Virus record (IMG/VR): IMGVR_UViG_3300010389_000014
Span: 5,196 to 61,606 of that record
DNA length: 56,411 bases
Reading direction: 5' to 3' (one strand)
Source: a virus
This document shows, in pieces, positions 31,450 to 38,258 of the stretch (its first letter is position 1; every line of letters begins with the position of its first letter). The translations under genes and the position numbers were made by a program. The notes under the pieces are model-generated. The model was given only the letters and a program-made list of their open reading frames with translations, was not told where the DNA came from and did not search any database.

Positions 31450-32454
31450 ATGCACACTCCGTGCGATTCCCTGACCAAGAAGTCCAACCTGTGCAAGAAC
31501 AACGGATGCTTCACCCTCGTGGTGGAGAACTTCCGTTACAACGTCTGCGGTGTGCACCGTGACCCCGAACTGTTCCGCAAGGGACGCAAGGGTGTTCACG
31601 TCGAACCGCAGCTCATCGAGATGACCGATCAGTCGTCTCCCAAGCCCGTGGACCGTGCCAGTGTCATGGCTGGCATCCCCGGCGTCCGGCGTGCCTCAGA
31701 GCTGCTGGCTTCAATCAATGAGGACGACAACCCCGTCGCCTCGGCATACCTGAACAAGGAAGGAAACACCATGCCCACCATCACCGAGATCCAGGGAGAT
31801 CACGGTCAGACCAGCCCCGACTACGAGGAATTCGTGGCCGACAACCAGGTTCAGGACTTCAAGCTTCTGTGCCTGAGCGGTCACCGTCCCCAGAAGATCG
31901 GGGGATTCAACCCCAACGTCCGGTACTGGGTCGTGTTCCTGGCTCTGCTCGCCAAGGTTCAGGACTTCGTCAAGGCCAACCCGAATCATCAGGTGGTGAT
32001 CGGCTGGGGTGGTGCACTGGGAGTGGACCAGATCGGTGCCGAAGTGGCCAAGCTGCTGGGTCTCCCCCACATCGTGTTCATCCCCATGAAGGGGTTCAAC
32101 GCACCGTGGCCGGACCAGTCGAAGGACTACTTCAACTCCCTCGCCGGTGAATCCGACGAGTACTGGTTGAATCGGGTCATCGAGGAGAGGACTCCGGTGC
32201 ATGTCGCCACCAAGAAGGGTGCGTTGTACGTCAGCGAGCCCGGATACTCCGCGAGCAAGCTCCACAAGCGCAACCACGTCATGGTGGATACCGCCGACGC
32301 CATGCTGTTCCTCTGGGACGGCAGCGACGGAGGCACCAAGGCGTGCTTGAACTACGCGGTCGAGAAGGAGGCCACTCGTGTGATCATTCACACCCGTGAT
32401 CTCCGGATCGATGCCGACGCGAAGTACCTCCACAAGTTGACGGCAGGTCAGTAG
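31450..32454 (+). CDS. SLOG-family protein with N-terminal Cys motif
   Basis: 334 residues. A Cys/His segment (TPCDSLTKKSNLCKNN, then NVCGVHRDPELF) precedes a Rossmann-like SLOG domain: LCLSGHRPQKIGGF (as in YpsA/DUF1273), VIGWGGALGVDQIGAEVAKLLG, and TADAMLFLWDGSDGGTKACL near the end, the GG loops that bind nucleotides. SLOG proteins bind or cut NAD, cyclic or ADP-ribose nucleotides, often in defence. Start at 31450 has GAAAGG 8 bases before; ATG 31390 would add poly-Asn. Confidence 0.75.
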   Translation: MHTPCDSLTKKSNLCKNNGCFTLVVENFRYNVCGVHRDPELFRKGRKGVHVEPQLIEMTDQSSPKPVDRASVMAGIPGVRRASELLASINEDDNPVASAYLNKEGNTMPTITEIQGDHGQTSPDYEEFVADNQVQDFKLLCLSGHRPQKIGGFNPNVRYWVVFLALLAKVQDFVKANPNHQVVIGWGGALGVDQIGAEVAKLLGLPHIVFIPMKGFNAPWPDQSKDYFNSLAGESDEYWLNRVIEERTPVHVATKKGALYVSEPGYSASKLHKRNHVMVDTADAMLFLWDGSDGGTKACLNYAVEKEATRVIIHTRDLRIDADAKYLHKLTAGQ

Positions 32455-32539
32455 GCACATAGAGCTACCGGGCAATGCGACTGTCCGGTGGTTCTGTTGT
32501 GTTTATTAGGCAAATGTCCTAATGCACTAGGAGAGAATC
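32455..32539 (+). promoter_or_regulatory. Intergenic RNA module 7, possible two-state leader
   Basis: Long hairpin 32455-32502 (GCACA/TGTGT, inner ACCGGGC with GTCCGGT, loop AATGCGAC). The SD hairpin TCCTA-ATGCAC-TAGGA (32517-32532) shares its 5' strand with an alternative TTAGG/CCTAA hairpin just upstream, so the SD can be open or closed. Confidence 0.65.
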
Positions 32540-32788
32540 ATGAGCAAGTTCACCAATGCACTGCGCAAGGCTGCCGACAAGGTCGATTCGTTCGACATCG
32601 AGGCAAACAAGGCGAAGGCAAAGGTTCTGGCGGAACAGGCCAAGGCAAAGGCTCTCGAAGGCTACGACAAGGCCGTCGAAGTTTCCGTCGATGCCACTGC
32701 TGAGACCGTCACCTCGACCAAGCGCGCCATCAACACGGTGGCGAACAAGGTCGAAGATCGTACCCGTGGTGAAATCACCACGTTCTGA
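32540..32788 (+). CDS. Small Ala/Lys-rich helical protein
   Basis: 82 residues, helical with Ala/Lys heptads (KAKAKVLAEQAKAKALEGY), no hydrophobic span. Resembles amphipathic coiled-coil or apolipoprotein-like phage proteins. Five bases after TAGGAGAG. Unknown. Confidence 0.6.
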   Translation: MSKFTNALRKAADKVDSFDIEANKAKAKVLAEQAKAKALEGYDKAVEVSVDATAETVTSTKRAINTVANKVEDRTRGEITTF

Positions 32789-32795
32789 TCTGTAG

Positions 32796-32907
32796 GCACA
32801 TCGAGCTACTCCCCTATGCGACAGGGGGGTGGTTCCATTGTGTTTATTGGAGACAATACACAGCTTGTGGGATATTCCTGCATGCAGCAAATGTCCAGGA
32901 GGACAAA
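32796..32907 (+). promoter_or_regulatory. Intergenic RNA module 8
   Basis: Long hairpin 32796-32843 (GCACA/TGTGT, inner ACTCCCCT paired with GGGGGGT), second hairpin TGTGGGA-TAT-TCCTGCA, SD hairpin TGTCC-AGGA-GGACA (32892-32905). Confidence 0.7.
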
Positions 32908-33189
32908 ATGAAGAAGAATATCATCATCACCACAATGGCGCTCACTATCTTGGGTCTCACCAAGATGGTAGAAGAACGTGACCAGGATATCACGTACTAC
33001 AAGAAGCGCTACAAGGAGGAGATGGGGGAGGCGTGCGAATACTACGGCACCCTCAAGGTTCTGGTTGAGCGACTGGATTCGGTCGACCGCAACCCGGACT
33101 CCGATCACAGCCGCCAGGACCTGGCCTATGCCAAGTTCATGGCGAAGGGAACCCTTGACAACAACACCAAGGGTCGCCTGTTCAACTAA
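32908..33189 (+). CDS. Small protein with N-terminal hydrophobic segment
   Basis: 93 residues: MKKNIIITTMALTILGLTKM may be a membrane anchor or signal-like segment, followed by a charged coiled-coil region (EERDQDITYYKKRYKEEMG). Start 2 bases after the SD hairpin. Family unknown. Confidence 0.6.
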   Translation: MKKNIIITTMALTILGLTKMVEERDQDITYYKKRYKEEMGEACEYYGTLKVLVERLDSVDRNPDSDHSRQDLAYAKFMAKGTLDNNTKGRLFN

Positions 33190-33193
33190 GGCG

Positions 33194-33290
33194 AAACACT
33201 CTCCCCTCATTACGGGAGGGTGTCACTGTGGTGTGAGAGACCACGGTCTGAAGAGCCATCTCAAAATGTATCTAGGAAGGATACAACATC
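33194..33290 (+). promoter_or_regulatory. Intergenic RNA module 9
   Basis: Hairpin ACACTCTCCC with GGGAGGGTGT, hairpin GTGGT-GTGAGAG-ACCAC, SD hairpin TGTATC-TAGGAAG-GATACA (33267-33285), then the start at 33291. Confidence 0.65.
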
Positions 33291-35747
33291 ATGCACAACT
33301 TGTGCGGTATGCCCACCAAGGCAGGTACCCCCTGCAAGAACAAGGTCAGCGATGACAAGCTGGCCTGCCACCATCACATCGACTCCGTGTCGAGTGCGGC
33401 TCCCACCGTTCACACAATGACCAAGGAGGGTCAGATGAACACCAATCCCCTATCCGCCAACACCTACCTGTACATGGTGATGACGCTGGACGACTACGGC
33501 ATGCCGTTCGTCAACCGTCGTATCATCACCAACATGGATCACATCCCGATCCTGATGAACCTCAAGGAGGGCGAACACCTCGTCCCCAGCGAGATCGGTG
33601 CGGATTACTCCCCCGCTTTCATGGAGGAGTACTTCGGTGACTCCGGCTACTGGATCGAAATCGTTCCGGTCGCCCTTCAGCCCAAGGTCGAGCAGTACCC
33701 CAACTGCGCAATGGCCTGGGCTGATGAGCAGTCCGCTACCTTCGTGTACCTCGAGGACTACCCTTACTGGGGTGGTATGGAGGCCATCGGAGTGAAGGTT
33801 TCGCCTCACGCGAAGCTCTCCAAGCGCGCCAAGGAGATCACCCGTATCTCCAGGTTCCACCGTCGGTTCGCTGCCGGTGAGATCACGCTCCACATCTTCG
33901 AGCCGGGTGAACACACCGAGTGGTTCGATGGTCAGACATTGGTGCGCCCGTCGTACCTCGCAAAGCTCGGCTACACCCGCAAGGATGTGGCTTACCTTCG
34001 CGAGCACGGCAAGAACGGCTCCTTCCGCCTGACCACCGAGCGCGGGCTCATCAAGGGTGACTTCATCGTTGCACGTAGCGACGACGATCTCCCCTTCGAT
34101 GTGGTCACTTCCCGTGACAACCTCAAGCCCGAGTTCAAGCTCGTGCGTGGCGGTGAAATGTGGGCGTCGTGCTTCCTGCACCACGATCACCACGAGGCCA
34201 CCACGGATGTCCAGACTCTGTCGTGGATCGGTGAGACGCTTCTTCCCAAGGAGCAGCTCAAGACCGCGTTGTACAACGTCGCTTCGGACGTCATGAGTGA
34301 TCTGCGGGAGGGCAACTTCCCTCGGTACATGACCCACTCCGACTTCGACACTGGTGCATACGATGAGGATGATGCTGGTACCATCAACTTCAACCGTACC
34401 ATGTACGATCGTTGGCAGCGGGGTGGTCGTTCTCTCAACGAGAGCGCCTACTTCCTGCACACCATCACGACGGGATTCATCAACCAGATGAAGAAGGGCA
34501 TGAAGTTCCCCATCCCTCACGCGGTGTACGCCCACGTGACCACCCACGAGCTGTTGGAGATGGCTGGCTACAAGGTCAGCGCCTTCGAGGGCAAGTGCTT
34601 CTACCACGAGGCAACGGGTCGGTTCTCCCTCCCCGGAGAGCTGTTCGCCCGCCTCTTCAAGAATCACGGTGGCTGGGATCTGGACGACTCTGTCCGCATC
34701 ATCATCCGTGAGTTCACCGACGGTATCAAGGCTGTGCTCCTCCGTTCACCCAATGCGTGGGGCGAGTACAGCATCGTCGATGTCGATCTGGATTCGCTCC
34801 TCCCGGTGCTTTACAACACCCACGGAGAAATCCCCAAGATGGACATGAGCACCTCGGAGTTCATGGAGCGGGTTCTCGTCATTCACGACGTGGACGCTCA
34901 CGTGACCTACGCAGGTATGCCCGAAGGTGGGCTCGTGATGGAGGATACCTACAGCCCCTCCAGCGCCCAGTCGGTCATCGATGCGATGGCAACCTCCCCT
35001 GGTGTCGGTCCCTGGGCGAACTCCCAGATGGTGTACTACGCCACGAAGGGTTCGTTCCGTCCGGCTCAGCTGGCTCACACCGAAGACGTCGTGGATACGC
35101 TCACGCAGAGCGCCAATCCCGCTGGCTTCGCTGCCATCACCGAGGACATCAACGCCACCTGGCAGGAAATCGCTGTGGGTGGAGTTGTCGAGGAATACTT
35201 CGTCCGTCGTGACGTCCGTGTTCCCGAGAGGATCCGTGAAGGTCTGACCACCAAGCGTGGTTACCTGACGGAGCTGAGTGCTGTCCACCGGGTCATCATG
35301 AACGAGTTCGAGGATCGGGCCAAGCTCGAAGCCCTGGAGCATCGTGTGATCATTCCGGAGCTGATGCAGTTCCAGGTCTCCCCGGAGGCTATGGAATGGG
35401 CCACCAAGGCGATTGCCAAGTACAAGCGTCTCGGTGACAAGGCACCCAAGAGCAAGGAGTTCAAGTTCGCTTCGGTGGGCTCGAAGTTCTTCCCGGGTGC
35501 CTCCCGTGTCCAGCTGTCCCATCACCGCTCGGAGTTCTTCCGTGTCCTCAACCGTCGGATCGTCAAGCACGTGCTCGATGCCCCCAACGGTGAGGAACTC
35601 ATGATCGCTCTCTACCAGCGGTCGGAGTGGAAGCGTCTCCAGAAGGACACCGATGGTGTCGACCGTATCCTGTTCGCCCCGCATTTCAAGGGTGAGCCGT
35701 CGGTCATGGACCTGCTCCTCGCCACGATCAACCGGGTGGCGCAATAG
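33291..35747 (+). CDS. Large early protein with Zn knuckle; DPBB polymerase-like motifs (weak), paralogue of 52309 gene
   Basis: 818 residues. N-terminal CGMPTKAGTPCKN...CHHH is a small zinc motif. An internal start at 33435 has its own SD hairpin (TGACC-AAGGAG-GGTCA, 33418-33433) and would yield 770 residues, so the zinc part may be a separate gene fused by loss of a stop. The body aligns with the 846-residue protein at 52309: VVTSRDNLKPE, HGGWDLDD (~residue 460), RSPNAWGEYSI, RVPERI. HGGxDLDD recalls the GGDLDGD active site of RdRP-type double-psi-barrel RNA polymerases, but one Gly is missing. Codons are strongly C-ending, so high expression is likely. Confidence 0.6.
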   Translation: MHNLCGMPTKAGTPCKNKVSDDKLACHHHIDSVSSAAPTVHTMTKEGQMNTNPLSANTYLYMVMTLDDYGMPFVNRRIITNMDHIPILMNLKEGEHLVPSEIGADYSPAFMEEYFGDSGYWIEIVPVALQPKVEQYPNCAMAWADEQSATFVYLEDYPYWGGMEAIGVKVSPHAKLSKRAKEITRISRFHRRFAAGEITLHIFEPGEHTEWFDGQTLVRPSYLAKLGYTRKDVAYLREHGKNGSFRLTTERGLIKGDFIVARSDDDLPFDVVTSRDNLKPEFKLVRGGEMWASCFLHHDHHEATTDVQTLSWIGETLLPKEQLKTALYNVASDVMSDLREGNFPRYMTHSDFDTGAYDEDDAGTINFNRTMYDRWQRGGRSLNESAYFLHTITTGFINQMKKGMKFPIPHAVYAHVTTHELLEMAGYKVSAFEGKCFYHEATGRFSLPGELFARLFKNHGGWDLDDSVRIIIREFTDGIKAVLLRSPNAWGEYSIVDVDLDSLLPVLYNTHGEIPKMDMSTSEFMERVLVIHDVDAHVTYAGMPEGGLVMEDTYSPSSAQSVIDAMATSPGVGPWANSQMVYYATKGSFRPAQLAHTEDVVDTLTQSANPAGFAAITEDINATWQEIAVGGVVEEYFVRRDVRVPERIREGLTTKRGYLTELSAVHRVIMNEFEDRAKLEALEHRVIIPELMQFQVSPEAMEWATKAIAKYKRLGDKAPKSKEFKFASVGSKFFPGASRVQLSHHRSEFFRVLNRRIVKHVLDAPNGEELMIALYQRSEWKRLQKDTDGVDRILFAPHFKGEPSVMDLLLATINRVAQ

Positions 35748-35764
35748 TCAGCCAGTGATCACCT

Positions 35765-35834
35765 GGGCATGTGAATAAACTGCCCGCTCCGATAAGAAGA
35801 TAATTTAGTTAAGAAGTTTTGTCCTGAGGAGGAC
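35765..35834 (+). promoter_or_regulatory. 11-nt-loop hairpin followed by SD hairpin
   Basis: GGGCA-TGTGAATAAAC-TGCCC (35765-35785), the first copy of the element frequent downstream, then SD hairpin GTCCT-GAGG-AGGAC (35821-35834). This is the only place where both element types meet. Confidence 0.65.
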
Positions 35835-35835
35835 C

Positions 35836-35880
35836 ATCACGAATATCATCATTATCTCATCTATCGGAATCGAGGTGTAG
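35836..35880 (+). pseudogene. Start-less tiny gene after SD hairpin
   Basis: A hydrophobic 14-codon frame (TNIIIISSIGIEV) follows the SD hairpin at the spacing used by other genes, but its first codon is ATC, not ATG. Either a decayed gene or an ATC start. Low confidence. Confidence 0.25.
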
Positions 35881-36628
35881 TCTATTGTTTTAGTCGGCAT
35901 TGACCAGTTCAAACAATGAATTCTAAACGCCTCACGAATGGCTTTCGCCCGTGAGGCCAAAACGACGCTCGGTCCCACGTTCTCGGGATCTGGCAGAAAA
36001 AACTGCGGAAGGCTTGATAACCCCTCCGTACGCATGGTGTTCATGTGTCCTCCTGGCGAGATGGGGAGGGTAGGTACCTGTTATGGGTGTCTATCCTCCC
36101 TACCGTCCAGTAGTAGGATCGTTCATCAGCATTTTAGTTCTTGCGGGGGGAGCGAAGCGACCCCCATTCTAAACCTCAACCGCCCGAGCGAAGCGAGGGC
36201 ACATACCAACCACCCGCGTCAGCGGGTAAAGGAAGGTGAGCGAATTGCTCATATGACAGGGGAAGGACCGGAGGTTCTGACTCACTGCGGAGGGCGTAAG
36301 CCTGACGGAATCATCAATTCTTTCCCACGTGTGGGGACACCTTATCTGACCAGGGCTTTTACCAAATTCTCCTGGTTAAAAATAGGTGGGATGTTTATAG
36401 GTTTATATAACTATTTCATCTTGGGCGCCTCATATTGGTATCCCCCGCCCCCATAAACAACTCTCACTACATCTCTATTCTAAACACTTATACGCATATA
36501 TCTACCTCCTATGCATAGTATAAGAGAATATAAGAAGTAGTCTAGGTATCTAGTGCATAATAGATACTTTCCTTGTATTTAAAGGGAATTTGAGGGGGGT
36601 GCGTATACATCTACTTCTCTATACACAT
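35881..36628. other. Non-coding stretch with hairpins
   Basis: No gene I believe in; a 68-codon frame at 36253-36456 lacks a ribosome site. Contents: GCCTCACG/CGTGAGGC hairpin (~35929-35957), A6-loop hairpin (35992-36006), two hairpins with the same loop AGCGAAGCGA but different stems (GGGGG/CCCCC and GCCC/GGGC, ~36154-36202), ACCCGC-GTCA-GCGGGT, and palindrome GTATCTA/TAGATAC (36548-36569). Confidence 0.5.
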
Positions 36629-36703
36629 ACATAACGGCTTTAACCAACTACATAACGCTTTAAACATAGATAACGCTTTAACCATACATAACGCTTTAAC
36701 CAA
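36629..36703. repeat. Iteron-like repeats, possible replication origin
   Basis: Four copies of ACATAACGCTTTAACCA with small changes; the ATAACG core starts at 36631, 36652, 36670 and 36688 (spacing 21, 18, 18). They lie in AT-rich DNA without genes, next to hairpins, as initiator-binding iterons do. Confidence 0.55.
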
Positions 36704-36785
36704 CGCATCTGCTTGTCTCAACGCAGACGTGAAATCAGCCTCTAACGTTCTCCCCTATTCCCTTCTACATAAGGATTTGCTTTAC

Positions 36786-36881
36786 ATGCATAACTTCTTG
36801 GTAATCTTGTTCTTTGCGGCGGCGGTGGCTCTACTTGTAGTAGCTGCCGTCATGGCGCTGAAAGAACTGAACAAGCTCTGA
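36786..36881 (+). CDS. 31-residue single-span membrane peptide
   Basis: MHNFLVILFFAAAVALLVVAAVMALKELNKL: one membrane helix and a short charged tail. AAGGA lies 10 bases upstream. First gene of the next rightward block. Confidence 0.5.
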   Translation: MHNFLVILFFAAAVALLVVAAVMALKELNKL

Positions 36882-36901
36882 CTAGCACCAACCCGGTGAC
36901 T

Positions 36902-36918
36902 GGCAGAAAAAACTGTCC
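36902..36918 (+). promoter_or_regulatory. A6-loop hairpin in leader
   Basis: GGCA-GAAAAAAC-TGTC just upstream of the GAAAGGA ribosome site of the gene at 36940. Same loop at 35992, 38161 (variant stem) and 39326. Confidence 0.5.
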
Positions 36919-36939
36919 AACAAAATGAAAGGACCAAAC

Positions 36940-37329
36940 ATGGTCGCATTCCAAAATGTCGTTGACACCACATGTGTCGATGGCATTCACACCACTTCTG
37001 AAGAGACTTCTCGTTTCGCGGCAGCCTGGCACGCCACTACCACGTGGAGTCGCAAGGCCAAGCGTAACGTGATTCACCGCTCTCGCAAGACTCTGGCTTC
37101 TGTCCAGAGTTACGATTGGGCGGCGCTGGGGTACAGCTCCCTCAGCTTCTTCTTCGGTGCCGCAGCGATGGGTGTCTACCTCTTCGTCTGCGCTCTCCTC
37201 GGACTTCTGTCCGCTTCTCTTGTCCTCGTTGCTTTCGAGGCCAACCTGCTCCTGGGCATCTTCGCCTTGGGCCTGCTCGTCAAGCTGTACCTCTCGGCTC
37301 TGACGGCAATTTTGCTCCGCACCATCTGA
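36940..37329 (+). CDS. Small membrane protein, two spans
   Basis: 129 residues: polar basic N-terminus (SRKAKRNVIHRSRKTL) and two adjacent hydrophobic segments (SLSFFFGAAAMGVYLFVCAL; SASLVLVAFEANLLLGIFAL). ATG at 36940 follows GAAAGGA. Related in layout to 37641 and 45729. Host-membrane takeover protein possible. Confidence 0.6.
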   Translation: MVAFQNVVDTTCVDGIHTTSEETSRFAAAWHATTTWSRKAKRNVIHRSRKTLASVQSYDWAALGYSSLSFFFGAAAMGVYLFVCALLGLLSASLVLVAFEANLLLGIFALGLLVKLYLSALTAILLRTI

Positions 37330-37362
37330 AACACTTCAACAACACCTGAAAGGTTGTCAAAA

Positions 37363-37644
37363 ATGTACCTCAACATCAGCATGGTTCCGTGCTACGACCC
37401 GCATTGCGAGTTGTCCTGGAATCGCGAACACAGCCACCCCAAGTGGACCCCCCTGCGCCGTACTCGGTGCATGCCCCAGCGCCTCTCGAACGCAGCTTGG
37501 ATCGTCAAGTCCGATGCCCCGCGAGATGCTAAGATCCTCAACATCTTTGAGACCGTGGTTCACGGTCAGAGTTGGGAACAGACCAATCACACGGCTACGG
37601 TTTTCGCCCGTGCCGAAGCCAGAAAGAAGGCTGAACAGTCATGA
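37363..37644 (+). CDS. Hypothetical basic protein
   Basis: 93 residues, MYLNISMVPCYDPHCELSWNRE...; Cys and His near the start may bind metal; basic C-terminus (ARAEARKKAEQS). SD CTGAAAGG is typical of this region. Stop overlaps the next start (ATGATGA). Confidence 0.55.
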   Translation: MYLNISMVPCYDPHCELSWNREHSHPKWTPLRRTRCMPQRLSNAAWIVKSDAPRDAKILNIFETVVHGQSWEQTNHTATVFARAEARKKAEQS

Positions 37645-38078
37645 TGACCACCATCATCTTCTTCTCGTTTGTCGTAGCGGCATTCGAGATCTCCATCGTC
37701 TGGAACTGCAAGCCCATCTACCGTCTCATCACCGAGACCAAGTACGGTGGGCTTGTGGGCGTGGCCTTCAGTGTCGCGCTCTCCAGCCTCGTCGCCGGGT
37801 TCTTCGGCGCAACGGGCATGATCGTCATGGGTGGTGCCGTCTTCGGTACCATCATCACCGCGATCATCTACCAGCTCAACCTCATCGAGACCACGCTTGC
37901 CACCTGGCAGGCTATCAAAAGTCTCGTTGCGGCGACCAAGCAGTTCATCAGCAACACTCGTGATGCTGTCCAGAACGCAGTCGCTTCCATCCAGCGTACG
38001 GTGCACTCCATCCGTCGCATGACCTACGCCATCGTCCACCCCATCGCCACCGTGCGAGAGGGAAATCGATTCGCGTAA
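37641..38078 (+). CDS. Membrane protein with basic tail
   Basis: 145 residues: three hydrophobic segments in the first ~95 residues (TTIIFFSFVVAAFEISIVW; GGLVGVAFSVALSSLVAGFF; MIVMGGAVFGTIITAIIY), then an amphipathic basic helix (DAVQNAVASIQRTVHSIRRM). Very similar plan to the protein at 45729. Unknown role. Confidence 0.6.
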   Translation: MMTTIIFFSFVVAAFEISIVWNCKPIYRLITETKYGGLVGVAFSVALSSLVAGFFGATGMIVMGGAVFGTIITAIIYQLNLIETTLATWQAIKSLVAATKQFISNTRDAVQNAVASIQRTVHSIRRMTYAIVHPIATVREGNRFA

Positions 38079-38258
38079 CACAAGATTTTGTGTAGTCTTT
38101 ATACAGGTGTACAAGCTTTCGTAGCTAAACCTATATAAAGTACCCCGAGTTCTCGGGAATACACAGAAAAAACGGTGTGCAGACCTGTAAAGGAAAGTCT
38201 CCTTTATAGGTTTGTATACCTTCCATCCATCAATCCAAAATGAAAGTTGAAAAAAATC
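38079..38258 (+). promoter_or_regulatory. Structured leader of ssb
   Basis: ACACAA/TTGTGT, CCCGAG/CTCGGG and AAAGGA/TCCTTT hairpins, an A6-loop element at 38161-38178, and CCATCCATC just upstream of the start. Long structured leaders are common for SSB genes that bind their own mRNA; autoregulation is inferred. Confidence 0.5.

Noticed and set aside
27686-32843. Simple rho-independent terminators
   Set aside because: Only TTTATT follows, no clear U-run, and loop and flanks are conserved; weak termination is still possible.
27460-33290. CRISPR array (regular repeats)
   Set aside because: Repeated elements are covarying hairpins between genes, not identical direct repeats with spacers; no cas genes.
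33450-35744. Long minus-strand frames opposite the large early gene
   Set aside because: They mirror the codon bias of the plus-strand gene, lack ribosome sites, and have Val/Gly/His-rich improbable composition.
35938-36456. 172-codon plus frame in the non-coding gap
   Set aside because: Crosses several hairpins, has no ribosome site and no plausible composition; the shorter frame from 36253 is also unconvincing.
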